A stretch of DNA of 64,000 bases from Paracoccaceae bacterium (lineage in GTDB: Bacteria > Pseudomonadota > Alphaproteobacteria > Rhodobacterales > Rhodobacteraceae), in contig JAPORQ010000036.1 in the NCBI GenBank assembly GCA_026710155.1, positions 1-64,000 on the forward strand, read 5' to 3'. Every line of letters begins with the position of its first letter. Within the stretch, counting starts at the first letter, position 1. Below, piece by piece: positions 28,381 through 37,312 of the stretch. Under the pieces are notes generated by a model. The model worked only from the letters and a program-made list of their open reading frames with translations. It ran no database searches and was not told the DNA's origin. A program made the position numbers and the translations under genes.

Positions 28381-29781
28381 TCAGCAGGGGGTCCAGCCTT
28401 CATCTATAAGTTCGGAATTAACCCTTTCGATTGCCCTTCCAAGTTTATTGACTATTTCATCTACCTCTTTCCTGGTGAGGGTTAAACCAGGAGACATGAT
28501 ATTCAAATGACCTACCGGACGAACGAGCAGACCAAGTTCCTCGGCGACATCGGAAATTCTCTTGCCGATTTGAACTTCTTCCGGAAAACATTCCTTGGTT
28601 TCCTTGTTCATGACGTTTTCAACACATCGCATCAAACCCATACCTCGGACATCACCAACCAGAGGTAAATCTCTTAGTTTCTGCAATTGTTCACCAAAGT
28701 AAGGACCGACCTGCCGAACATTCCGAAGAATATTTTCCCGCTGAATGATCTCAATGTTTTTCAAGGCAGCCACACAACATACCGGGTGACCGGAATAGGT
28801 GAATCCATGTGGGAAATATCCATTTCCCTGCCCTTCTGAAATGACCTCATGGACCCGGTCTGAATATATCATGGCGGAAATGGGAAGGTATCCGGAGGAT
28901 AGGCCCTTGGCCGATGTAATTATATCGGGTACAAAGTCGAAGACAGTTTCTGATGCGAACCAATGTCCCAACCGACCAAAACCGGTAACGACCTCGTCTG
29001 AAATATAAAGGATATTATGGGCCTCGCAAATGTCCCTGAATCTTTTCAGGTATCCTTTTGGTGGTACCAGAACACCACCAGCGCCCATTATGGGTTCGGC
29101 GATGAATCCTCCTACCTTATCCGGTCCGATTTCAGCAATTTTATCTTCAAACTCCTTTACCAAATGGTCACAATATTCATCTTCGTTCATACCCTCTGGT
29201 GCCCGATAAAGATCAGGTGCCGAAATGTGATGAATTATATCTGTAATAAAATGAAACTGGGAGGTTCTGTCAGTTTTCTTGCGGCCAAGCGACATGGCTG
29301 CATAGGTCGAACCATGATAGGCTTGGTGTCTGGCAATAACATGTATTTTTTTCGGATTGCCCTGACATCCATGATAGTAGTGGACCAACCTGAAAGCCGA
29401 ATCTACAGCGGTCGATCCGCCTGTTGCAAAATGGACCCGATTCAAATTTCCCGGTGCAAGGGAAGCAATTTTTTCTGACAAAAGGGCGGCTGGTTCATTT
29501 GACATGTCAGTGAAGATGGAGGAATATGCCAGTTTTTTGATTTGCACAGCGATGGCATCAGCCATTTCCTTATTACCTAGGCCTATATTGGTACACCACA
29601 ATCCACCTATGGCATCGAGGTAGGTTTGTCCATTGCTATCCTTTATGTTGTTACCCTCTCCGCTTTCAATGATCAGCGCTCCATTTTCATTAAATGAAGG
29701 AAATTCAGTAAAAGGGTGGAGGTTATGCCTCAAATCTTTTTCCCAAATCTGTTTGGAAGCGTCATTAACTAATTCAGGCAT
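28381..29781 (-). CDS. Class III PLP-dependent aminotransferase
   Basis: Omega-amino acid or amine:pyruvate aminotransferase family member, 466 residues. The PLP lysine is K292 in SAKGLSSGYLPISA, and the conserved SDEVVTGFGR places D262 at the pyridine nitrogen. The N-terminal YLDAIGGLWCTNIGLG and middle HQAYHGSTYAAMSL are typical of taurine, putrescine or beta-alanine transaminases. With the downstream Rieske oxygenase it may degrade an amino compound. The exact substrate cannot be assigned from sequence. Confidence 0.88.
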   Translation of the reverse strand: MPELVNDASKQIWEKDLRHNLHPFTEFPSFNENGALIIESGEGNNIKDSNGQTYLDAIGGLWCTNIGLGNKEMADAIAVQIKKLAYSSIFTDMSNEPAALLSEKIASLAPGNLNRVHFATGGSTAVDSAFRLVHYYHGCQGNPKKIHVIARHQAYHGSTYAAMSLGRKKTDRTSQFHFITDIIHHISAPDLYRAPEGMNEDEYCDHLVKEFEDKIAEIGPDKVGGFIAEPIMGAGGVLVPPKGYLKRFRDICEAHNILYISDEVVTGFGRLGHWFASETVFDFVPDIITSAKGLSSGYLPISAMIYSDRVHEVISEGQGNGYFPHGFTYSGHPVCCVAALKNIEIIQRENILRNVRQVGPYFGEQLQKLRDLPLVGDVRGMGLMRCVENVMNKETKECFPEEVQIGKRISDVAEELGLLVRPVGHLNIMSPGLTLTRKEVDEIVNKLGRAIERVNSELIDEGWTPC

Positions 29782-29951
29782 AAATACTCCACTTTGGATT
29801 TTGTACTATGGTTTGAAATTATCATTCGAAATTAACCATTAGCATAATATATCACGCAAACAACAAAAAACGGCAATTACAAGCCCATCCATCCATTTTC
29901 ATAAGGTTGACGTGTTAACCTCTAATGCTTAGTAGAGTATATGGATAAGGG

Positions 29952-31315
29952 GGCTTATAAAGATAGGTAGGTTGCCGACGAATCAATTCACCAGCCTGTC
30001 AAGGCAGCCTCCAAACCGGCCCTGCCCCAATCCATGCTCCCCCACCAATTCCCGCCAGGCGCCCAGTCCACCCAAGCCACCTCCTGCCGTTCCCAAGGCT
30101 CTCAGGAACCGGGTTACATCAAGTGGGATGGTTCGGACCGGGAGGGAAATCGCACATCCGCCGACCCATCCTTGCAAGCCCCAAATCAAAAAAGGGCGGT
30201 CATCATGCCGTCCCGGTGTGTGTCTGATTAGCCTGCCCCATCACAGCCCCAATTGGCCCGAATCGAGGTGTAATCGTAACTCACGGCACTGCCGTCAATC
30301 GTGACGGTTCCAGAAACAGGCCTGCCACACAGGCAGTTGCGCGCATCAAGAGGGGTCAGGGGGCTGATCGAGAAGCACCCGTTGCTGCCGTTGTTAATAG
30401 AGAGATTGGTGATGGTGTAGGTGCCACCCGTCATGAAGCACGCGGTGTCAAGCGGATTGGCAACGCCAAGCCCAGGGACGTCCGCATAGAGAATGGCAAA
30501 ATAGGGTGTCTTTGCCGCCGCCGAGAAACCGACCGCTGCATTTGTCAAACTCGTGTCTGTCGAATTGACCGTGCCCACAATTTGTTCGACCACGGACGCG
30601 CCCGTCCTTGCGTTGACGACCCGCAGATTGACGGGGAATGAACTGGTTCCGCTATCACCGGTTCTTCCGCGCAAGAATGAATAGGTGATCTGGGAAAAGT
30701 TGTTTGGATAAAGCTGTTGCGTGCCAGCGGAATTCACCACCGAGTTCATGCCGATATGGGGCGGTGACCCGATATGGGTATATCCCCCCCCCCACACACG
30801 CGGCCTGGCCGTAGAGCCCCGGCGCATTTATCGTCTGCGCATGTCCCGGTGTGGCCAACAGCGCAAGCAGCAGGAGGGTTGTGGGTTTAAATATGGGGGG
30901 GGGGGTGATAAGCAATCTGTCCATTTGTTTTTCTCCTTCCATGAATGGCTTTATTGTTACCATAATTACATGGCTGGCTTGGTTTGTCAAGGGAAGGGAT
31001 CATTTCAAGTCGGCAATCGCGGGTCGTTTCGGGCAAGGGGGCGGATCCTGCGCCAGGGATATTTGGGTTGATGGCAGCCAAGGGACAGAGTCCCATGGCC
31101 TTTTCGATTTGGGGCCTGCAAGGATGGGCTGGCGGATGTGCGATTTTCCTTCCGGTCCGAACCATCCACTGGTTCATGAGAGCCTTGGGACCGGTACCCG
31201 GTGCGCCAGGGAACGGCGGGAATTGGTGGGGGAGGATGGATTGGGGCATGGCCGGTTTGGAGGCTGCCTTGACAGGCTGGTGGATTGATTCGTGGTCAAC
31301 CCATCTTTATAAGCC
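29952..31315. mobile_element. 1.36-kb element with long inverted ends and a secreted cargo gene
   Basis: The left end starts GGCTTATAAAGATAGG (29952) and the right end is its inverse, CATCTTTATAAGCC (to 31315). Imperfect inverted similarity extends inward about 230 bp on each side. It includes AGCCTGTCAAGGCAGCC, CCTCCAAACCGGCC and TGGTTCGGACCGG, and it reaches the CAAGCCCCAAATC stretch. The interior carries only a secreted-protein gene on the minus strand. There is no transposase, so movement would need one in trans. A related end lies at 39195-39305. No clear target duplication was found. Confidence 0.6.
30228..30924 (-). pseudogene. Secreted hypothetical protein, frame broken at a homopolymer
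   Basis: From ATG 30924, preceded by GGAG with about 8 bases spacing, the frame encodes a signal peptide (MDRLLITPPPIFKPTTLLLL then ALLATPGHA) and a mature start QTINAPGLYGQ. It leaves frame in a run of ten C (plus strand 30784-30793). Removing one base restores a continuous product of about 232 residues ending at 30228. A second run of eleven G (30895-30905) lies inside the signal peptide. The mature region has Thr/Ser/Gly-rich strands and scattered Cys (FMTGG, NCLCGRP, NWGCDG), suggesting an extracellular beta-rich protein. No family was recognised. It could be phase-variable, decayed, or affected by sequencing error. Confidence 0.5.
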
Positions 31316-31481
31316 TCAATAAAAGCATTGGGTAAACATTCCAAATGTTCAAAACATTATTTGGTTCAATTCGGGCAGTTTATTTCCACATGACCAATTG
31401 CCGTGTCACAATCAATCGGTTTGAGAATCAAATGGATATAGCTTGATCCATTAATAAAATATTTTGATCCTCAATTTGGTC

Positions 31482-31512
31482 CTCAGCCCAAATGAAAAAC
31501 ATTTGGGCTGAG
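31482..31512. terminator. Strong 13-bp hairpin downstream of znuA
   Basis: CTCAGCCCAAATG (31482-31494), a five-A loop, then CATTTGGGCTGAG (31500-31512) form a perfect stem. It lies 16 bp beyond the znuA stop. A T-rich run (GTTGATTTTT) follows it on the plus strand only. On the znuA strand there is no U tract, so it may act by stabilising the transcript end or as a bidirectional terminator. Confidence 0.55.
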
Positions 31513-31527
31513 TTGATTTTTATGAAT

Positions 31528-32673
31528 TTAGTCTTTTGAACCGCATTCTATGAAGCTGTCAGCAATCGAGGATATCAATTCCAGATATAAATCAGGTCCT
31601 GGTTCAATTCTGGCACCAGTCGGATCTATTTCGTATACATTGATATCTGCACCTGAAACCACTGTCTCCAATAAATCATCTTCAAACAATGGTTCTGAAA
31701 ATGCACAGGAAACACCCACTTCAGATATTCTATCGATTAACCTACGAATATGCCTCGCTCCAGGATCCGAACCAACTATATCCGAGATCGATCCAATGGC
31801 ACTTAATCCATAATGGATTTCAAAATACTGGAAGGCATCATGGTAAAGCACAAACTTTGGATTCACATCATGAAGTCTATCATGGATTTCCTGATCATGT
31901 TTGATGATTTGTGCTTTAGCTTGCTCGGCATTTGCAAGATAGGTATCCTGATTTGCCGGATCTGCGTCACTCATTACTTCTGCAATTATATCTATCCATT
32001 CTAAGACCAAATTGGGATCAAGCCATGCATGGGGATCAAAATCACCATGATGATGATGGTGGTGACCGTGCTCATTTTCGTCATGCTTGTCGTGGTCGTC
32101 ATGTCCTTCATGGCCATGCTCATCGTGGCCCTCATGGTCGTCGTGGCCTTCGTGCTCATTTTCGTCATGCTTGTCGTGGTCGTCATGTCCTTCATGGCCA
32201 TGCTCATCGTGGCCCTCATGGTCGTCGTGGCCTTCGTGCTCATTTTCGTAAAAGGAAACAGGATCTCTAATTGGAAGAAGTGAATCTTCAATTTCATCTA
32301 ATAGAGAAATTACCTTTGTTTCTGGGGGTAACTCCTCAAGAAATTTTTCCAGTGCTGGCAGGATTGATGGTCCTGTCCAGAAAATAATGTCTGCTTCAGA
32401 GACAAGTCTGACTTCTGATGGACGCATAACATAATCATGAGGAGAAACACTTCTGGAAGCGATCAGTTCAGAAGTTGCAAGATCCCCTAAAACCATGCTC
32501 ACCAGAGAGTGTACTGGTCTGATGTCAGATACGATATTTAACGATTCTGCTTTTGCTGTAGGTGAAAAAGAAAATGAAAACAAAAACAGAATAATGGGTA
32601 AGGGAAAGCGCCAGAATGAAAATGAAAACAAGCATTTTCTTATCCCATCATGTTTTGATTTAGCAAGGGTCAT
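31528..32673 (-). CDS. znuA: Zinc ABC transporter substrate-binding protein ZnuA
   Basis: Periplasmic zinc-binding lipocluster A-I protein, 381 residues. A signal peptide (about residues 20-42, ending TAKA-ES) precedes the first ligand in DIRPVHSLV. The other ligands are in HAWLDP, LYHDAFQYF and EIDPTGA. Between the first and second is a His/Asp-rich loop (about residues 145-215) longer than in most ZnuA proteins. Part of it is a perfect 84-bp tandem duplication (32071-32154 and 32155-32238). SD AAGGA precedes ATG 32673. A Zur-like palindrome lies 63 bp upstream. The divergent neighbour is znuB; znuC is not seen. Confidence 0.93.
   Translation of the reverse strand: MTLAKSKHDGIRKCLFSFSFWRFPLPIILFLFSFSFSPTAKAESLNIVSDIRPVHSLVSMVLGDLATSELIASRSVSPHDYVMRPSEVRLVSEADIIFWTGPSILPALEKFLEELPPETKVISLLDEIEDSLLPIRDPVSFYENEHEGHDDHEGHDEHGHEGHDDHDKHDENEHEGHDDHEGHDEHGHEGHDDHDKHDENEHGHHHHHHGDFDPHAWLDPNLVLEWIDIIAEVMSDADPANQDTYLANAEQAKAQIIKHDQEIHDRLHDVNPKFVLYHDAFQYFEIHYGLSAIGSISDIVGSDPGARHIRRLIDRISEVGVSCAFSEPLFEDDLLETVVSGADINVYEIDPTGARIEPGPDLYLELISSIADSFIECGSKD
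32071..32238. repeat. Perfect 84-bp tandem duplication inside znuA
   Basis: Two identical 84-base units, 32071-32154 and 32155-32238, followed by the first ten bases of a third (CTCATTTTCG at 32239). Each unit encodes 28 residues composed mainly of His, Asp, Glu and Gly. The perfect identity implies a recent duplication that kept the frame and enlarged the metal-binding loop. Confidence 0.9.
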
Positions 32674-32735
32674 AAAAAAAATCCTTAAAAGAAAATTTTG
32701 AAATCTTGGTGATTAAAACAATTAACTTGTAATTT

Positions 32736-32754
32736 AATGTTATAATATAACATT
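32736..32754. promoter_or_regulatory. Zur-like operator
   Basis: AATGTTATAATATAACATT is a perfect 19-bp palindrome around a central A. It matches the known proteobacterial Zur box pattern (GTTATAnTATAAC core). It sits between divergent znuA (start 32673) and znuB (start about 33318), 63 bp from znuA. Zinc-bound Zur would repress znuA from here; an effect on znuB is less certain at over 560 bp. Confidence 0.75.
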
Positions 32755-33317
32755 TTAATTCAATTTACCGTAAGTTCAAGATAACAAGATGAGGAATGAA
32801 AAAAGGTTTGAATCTGAAATTTATTGAAAATGATGTGTGATTTTAACCAATCGGTGAATTTCGAATCATGAAATAATCACAATAAACCCGTTTTGGTAAG
32901 TTCTTTACAGGTAGAAGTGCATATCTATTGCAAGGCTTGAACACGAAAATTGTTGAAGAATAATCAAAAGGTGCAATTACGACGCTACAATATCGGATAA
33001 CAATACATTCTTTTTCATGAATGCATTTGCCAGTAAACTCCTTGTTTTGTTTCATGTTTATGCCGCGTCCAGACTGATTTTGACTTTTAGGTCTTTAGCT
33101 GATGGGTTTACCGATTTGGAATAAAGGTTGATGGGATAATCAGGAAACTTGCTGTTTCACTTATCAACGGTCTTACTGAGCAGTTCGATGAAAGCGGTTC
33201 TTCAGATTACCTTGGTAATTCTGTCATGATATGAGGATTTCTTCAGAGAAATAGGATTCAAAAGAGTTAATAAGTCAATAATTGGAATCACAAGAGAAGT
33301 GTTTGGGAATTAGGTAT
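32755..33317. other. Gene-free spacer between znuA operator and znuB
   Basis: About 560 bp where a znuC gene would often be expected. I find no Walker motif and no ABC signature in any frame. Short frames such as 33139-33225 look weakly coding but match nothing I know. It may hold a decayed gene. Confidence 0.4.
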
Positions 33318-34145
33318 ATGCTTGATGATTTTATCATAAGATCACTTTTGGGAGGATTGGCAGTTGCTCTTGCTGCAGGCCCTCTGGGATGTTTTGTTGT
33401 TTGGAGGAAAATGTCATATTATGGAGATGCAACCGCCCATTCAGCTATTTTGGGCATCTCCCTTTCACTATATTTCAGTGTTTCAATTTTTTTGGGTGTA
33501 TTCTTGATGGCCTTACTTGCCTCCCTGGTTGTAACACTTTTTGTAAACCGTTATTACAGTGCCGATACAATTCTGGGAGTATTTTCTCATTCCACCCTGG
33601 CATTTGGGATTATTGCCGTCAACATGCTGCCAGCCCAAAACGTTCATATTGAATCCTATCTGTTTGGTCAGCTATTGGCCGTCACCAAAGTTGATCTGAT
33701 TTATATCTGGAGTGGTGCAGTAACGATCCTTGCCTTGATTGTTTTCCGATGGAAAAATCTTTTGATTTCCACCGTTAGTGAAGATTTGACGATAGCTACA
33801 GGTTTAAATCCGAAATGGGAACAATGGATATTAAATCTTGGTTTGGCCATTTTGGTTGCGGTTGCAGTCAAGGTGGTGGGGATATTTTTGGTTGCATCCA
33901 TGTTATTGATCCCCCCTACCGCCGCACGACCAGTGGTTCGTCAACCAGTTGCGATGGTGTTCATTTCTGCATTAATCGGGTGTTTGTCAGTTATGTTGGG
34001 ACTTATGTTTTCATTGCAAGTTGACACTCCTACAGGACCTTCAATCATTGCCTTTGCGACAGTAATATTGATTCTGATCTGGATCGCGGTGTTTTTTCTC
34101 AGAAAGGGAAGTTTATCCATGCTGTTCAACCCAAAAAAACAATGA
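33318..34145 (+). CDS. znuB: Zinc ABC transporter permease ZnuB
   Basis: ABC-3 family membrane protein of about 275 residues with eight or so membrane segments. It begins MLDDFIIRSLLGGLAVALAA and contains the conserved GPLGCFVVWRKMSYYGDATAHS and the later VGIFLVASMLLIPPTAAR. It would form the membrane channel for zinc delivered by ZnuA. ATG 33318 is preferred to TTG 33282 because the family N-terminus starts there, though the ribosome binding site is weak. The ATPase znuC is not adjacent. Confidence 0.88.
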   Translation: MLDDFIIRSLLGGLAVALAAGPLGCFVVWRKMSYYGDATAHSAILGISLSLYFSVSIFLGVFLMALLASLVVTLFVNRYYSADTILGVFSHSTLAFGIIAVNMLPAQNVHIESYLFGQLLAVTKVDLIYIWSGAVTILALIVFRWKNLLISTVSEDLTIATGLNPKWEQWILNLGLAILVAVAVKVVGIFLVASMLLIPPTAARPVVRQPVAMVFISALIGCLSVMLGLMFSLQVDTPTGPSIIAFATVILILIWIAVFFLRKGSLSMLFNPKKQ

Positions 34146-34223
34146 AGGAATGATCTTAACGAGTATCAATTTATGGGCTTTGTTTGTTGGATGTGTTTGA
34201 TAACCAATCATTAAGCAAAAAGG

Positions 34224-35381
34224 TTAATTGTCCATTGACCTGGCAATAAGTTCCTTCATGATTTCGTTTGAACCACCATAAATCATCTGGACACGTGAAT
34301 CCGCATACAATCGTGCGATCGGATAATCAAGCATATACCCATAACCGCCATGCAATTGTAAGCATTCACTGATAATCTGATTTTGAACTTCGCTACCCCA
34401 ATATTTTACCATGGAAGCAGTGGCGGCATCCAGTTCATTGTTTTCAATTCTTTGAATGCAATCATTGACAAAAGTCCGCAGGAGCTCTGCCTTGGTTTTT
34501 GCTTCAGCCAATTTAAACCTGGTATTTTGAAGATCCATCAAACGCTTACCAAAGGCTTTTCGCTCCTGTACATAACTTATGGTCTGTTCTAGTGCAAAAT
34601 CTATGATTCCCAAGGCGGTGATACCGATAAGAAGACGTTCCCAGGGTAGTTGCTTCATCAGTTGATAAAATCCTTGCCCTTCCTCTTCACCCAACAAATT
34701 GGTTCTAGGGACCATTACATTATCAAAGAACAGTTCTGCCGTATCATTTCCCCTCTGTCCCAGTTTGTTCATTCTTGGACCTCGCCGAAATCCTTCAAGG
34801 TCTCGGGTATCAACAAGTATCAATGATACACCCTTGGCACCCTTGGATGCTTCCGTTTTGGTTGCCAAAACAATCACATCAGCTGATCCACCATTGGTAA
34901 TGAATGTTTTGGAACCATTGACAAGGTAATGATTCCCTTTCTTCTCTGCCGTGGTTTGAATGGACTGAACATCGGAACCACAACCAGGTTCAGTCATTGC
35001 AAGAGCCCCGATTGACTCGCCGGAAACCAATTGCGGCAACCAGTAGGCTTTTTGCTCATATGAACCGTATTTTATCAGGTAATGGATGACAATGGACTGG
35101 ATACCATAACCCCAACTGCCATCCCCAATTTTGCCCTGTTCATAAAGGGCAATGGAATCGAAGCCGTAAGAACCACCACTGCCCTCATACTCCTCTGGAA
35201 CCGAACCCCCCATTATGCCGATTTCACCAGCTTTTTTCCAAAAATCCCGGTCAACCATGCCATTGGTATCGAATCTTTGCATATTGGGTACCAAGTGATC
35301 TGCATAGAATCGCTTGACGGAATCAGAAAACATGGAATGTTCTTCCCGATTCCAGGTAGAGGTTTGGGTAAAAAGTGTCAC
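34224..35381 (-). CDS. Acyl-CoA dehydrogenase
   Basis: FAD-dependent acyl-CoA dehydrogenase of 385 residues. It has the family motifs LAMTEPGCGSDVQSIQTTA (about residue 128), FITNGGSADVIVLA, GQRGNDTAELFFDNV, RKAFGKRLMDLQ and the C-terminal QLHGGYGYMLDYPIARLYAD. The catalytic Glu is expected near IYGGSNEIM. The likely start is GTG 35381. It lies 45 bp downstream of a Rieske oxygenase gene on the same strand, so it may act on a CoA ester in the same pathway. Chain-length or substrate class is not clear. Confidence 0.9.
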   Translation of the reverse strand: MTLFTQTSTWNREEHSMFSDSVKRFYADHLVPNMQRFDTNGMVDRDFWKKAGEIGIMGGSVPEEYEGSGGSYGFDSIALYEQGKIGDGSWGYGIQSIVIHYLIKYGSYEQKAYWLPQLVSGESIGALAMTEPGCGSDVQSIQTTAEKKGNHYLVNGSKTFITNGGSADVIVLATKTEASKGAKGVSLILVDTRDLEGFRRGPRMNKLGQRGNDTAELFFDNVMVPRTNLLGEEEGQGFYQLMKQLPWERLLIGITALGIIDFALEQTISYVQERKAFGKRLMDLQNTRFKLAEAKTKAELLRTFVNDCIQRIENNELDAATASMVKYWGSEVQNQIISECLQLHGGYGYMLDYPIARLYADSRVQMIYGGSNEIMKELIARSMDN

Positions 35382-35426
35382 GATTTTACAGTTGATTTTC
35401 TTGAATGGGATTGCTTGTTGCCAAAA

Positions 35427-36563
35427 TCAGGCGGGCACCTTGTTGGAAATGTACTGGGCAAATTCATAATTGGGTCTTTCCAAATGCGAAAGCGGGCCGG
35501 GATTGGGAAAATTCGAGAGCATGCCGGCATAAACCCTTTCGGTACATCCCTTGTCCTCATCGTTAACCGCATCCAGCAGAACTCGCAATTCCTCAAAGTG
35601 TTTCTGACTCTCAACACTTGAGGCAAATTCCTTGGCCATGCCACCGCCAAAATAAATTTTTACCCTGCCCGGAGCCAAGGGGTAGAGGGACAGGTACCAG
35701 AAATAGCCCGGAGTCAGTGTGATTAACCAACTGGGATAAATGGCAAGCAGGTAGGTCATATACCTTCGTTCCCCCTGCAAGGTTGTATTGTCGGGATGGG
35801 CAACGGAAAGGGTGAAACCTTCTTCCTTCTGCAGCGTATGGTAGTTGAATGATTCAAATCCTTCGGGGCATTCGACTTCGTCCACTTTCGATAATCCTCC
35901 GATCGTTGCAGCATGGCAGACTGGGAGATGGTAACTCTCCATGAAATTTTCGGCAAGAACCTTCCAATTCGTATTCCATTCGAAGGTCTCAAAGAAAGCC
36001 TGCTCATAGTTGCCCATATCAAAGTCTGCCACCATGGATTCTACTCTGCCCAGCTTTTGGGCAACCGTTTCCACATCGGGATTGAGGGAAACAAGAACCC
36101 ATCCCAACCATTCCTCGCATCTGATTTGTGGCAACCCCATTTTCTCTCGGTCGAAAACCTTGTTCCTTGTCATGGCTGGTGCACCACGCAAGCTGCCATC
36201 AAGGTTATAGGTCCAGCCGTGATAGGGGCAAACTATTCTTTTGGTATTGCCGCTCCCTTCGAGAAGTTTGGACATTCGGTGCCTGCAAACATTGGCCATG
36301 GCGCGTAATTTTCTGTCCCGGCCCCTGATTACCGTGATCGGTTGTCCTGCAAGTTCCAGCGTGAAAAAGTCCCCCGCGTTTGGGAAACCATCCGCCCGAC
36401 CAACACAAAACCATTCCTCGGCAAAAATGTTGGATATTTCCCTGTCAAGGAAGTCTTGTGAGGTGTAAACGCTTTTTGGCATGGCATGGGCAGATTCAAA
36501 TGGCTGAAATGCTATTTCCCGTAGCTCTTTTGCCGGATCAAGAGATGTTTCAACCATTTCCAT
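35427..36563 (-). CDS. Rieske non-haem iron oxygenase alpha subunit
   Basis: A 378-residue terminal oxygenase. Rieske ligands are in NVCRHRMSK (C93, H95) and CPYHGWTYN (C112, H115). The catalytic iron site is in LAENFMESYHLPVCH (H212, H217), with Glu209 at the bridging position. The N-terminal segment KSVYTSQDFLDREISNIFAE is typical of the GbcA/CntA branch. ATG 36563 is chosen because GGAG precedes it by about 8 bases; a longer frame starts at 36605. It is probably transcribed with the acyl-CoA dehydrogenase downstream. Confidence 0.86.
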   Translation of the reverse strand: MEMVETSLDPAKELREIAFQPFESAHAMPKSVYTSQDFLDREISNIFAEEWFCVGRADGFPNAGDFFTLELAGQPITVIRGRDRKLRAMANVCRHRMSKLLEGSGNTKRIVCPYHGWTYNLDGSLRGAPAMTRNKVFDREKMGLPQIRCEEWLGWVLVSLNPDVETVAQKLGRVESMVADFDMGNYEQAFFETFEWNTNWKVLAENFMESYHLPVCHAATIGGLSKVDEVECPEGFESFNYHTLQKEEGFTLSVAHPDNTTLQGERRYMTYLLAIYPSWLITLTPGYFWYLSLYPLAPGRVKIYFGGGMAKEFASSVESQKHFEELRVLLDAVNDEDKGCTERVYAGMLSNFPNPGPLSHLERPNYEFAQYISNKVPA

Positions 36564-37027
36564 ATCGTTTCTCCAAGTAAGGCTCAAAGTCCCACTAATT
36601 AACACTTAAAATTTACTTGCACATCACCGGGGGTGTTATCTTGTCAAAATATATTTCTCCTAAACTCCATTACTATAATATTTGCTTCAATTGAATAAAA
36701 TTATCCACAAAGAACACCAAATAAAAATCCAGAGATCAATCAGAATCATTTCATGATATTATGTTATCGGTTCACAATGTTTTTGCCACAATTTCTGACC
36801 CTGTCGGTTATCGTTTCCTCACTCAAATAAACAGTCTGATGTCAAGGGATGCGATGTTCTTTGTCAAATCACCCTCTCTTCTGGACTATAGTATTTTAAT
36901 CATGGTTGTGCAGTGATGCACTGTGCTTCACTATTCAAGATGAAAGCGTTGAACAGAGACAAGAACAATTAACTTGTTAGGTTATGACTTGGCTATGATA
37001 TTCAAAATTTAGATAAGGAGAAACTTC
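36564..37027. other. Divergent gene-free spacer (464 bp)
   Basis: AT-rich DNA between the divergent Rieske gene (minus) and the small protein/HEPN pair (plus). It should contain both promoters. AAGGAG at 37014-37019 is the ribosome binding site for the gene at 37028. I see no gene or repeat in it. Confidence 0.45.
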
Positions 37028-37312
37028 ATGCAAGAAATTCCTGATAAGAATTTGAAAAAAATAGTACAAAAGGAACTGGCCCCGGTAAAAATCATTGATT
37101 TGACCTCGGAAGAGATAGAAGATTTTGATGATGATCCAACGTTACATATCAGGGTAGTTTATGAATCTGAAAACAATCGTTTGGATCCGGATAAAGTTGC
37201 TGATTTGATCGGGCATTTGCGTAGAGTTATTGACGAAAAAACTAATGGTGCAGAAAGATTTCCTATTCTGACCTTCATGATACAAGAGGAAGCTGAAATT
37301 GCAACCGGATGA
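37028..37312 (+). CDS. Small acidic protein paired with HEPN protein (candidate antitoxin)
   Basis: A 94-residue acidic protein with a strong SD (AAGGAG) before ATG 37028. It has a predicted beta segment (DPTLHIRVVYES), a helix (PDKVADLIGHLRRVIDE) and ends in FPILTFMIQEEAE. I do not know a named family. It overlaps the HEPN gene by 14 bases, with the partner's SD inside its 3' end. That coupled arrangement resembles toxin-antitoxin pairs, so it may control the HEPN protein. This is inference. Confidence 0.6.
   Translation: MQEIPDKNLKKIVQKELAPVKIIDLTSEEIEDFDDDPTLHIRVVYESENNRLDPDKVADLIGHLRRVIDEKTNGAERFPILTFMIQEEAEIATG

Noticed and set aside
29952-31315. The inverted-end element as a CRISPR-like or integron cassette
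   Set aside because: There are no short regularly spaced repeats and no attC-like or integrase features. The structure is two long inverted ends around one gene.
32001-32297. Long open frames on the plus and other minus frames opposite the znuA His-rich loop
   Set aside because: They are a by-product of the 84-bp repeat, which stays open in several frames. The znuA frame has the signal peptide, metal ligands and SD.
33139-33225. A possible remnant of znuC or a transposase upstream of znuB
   Set aside because: The segment looks weakly coding but contains no Walker, signature or transposase motif, so no family can be supported.
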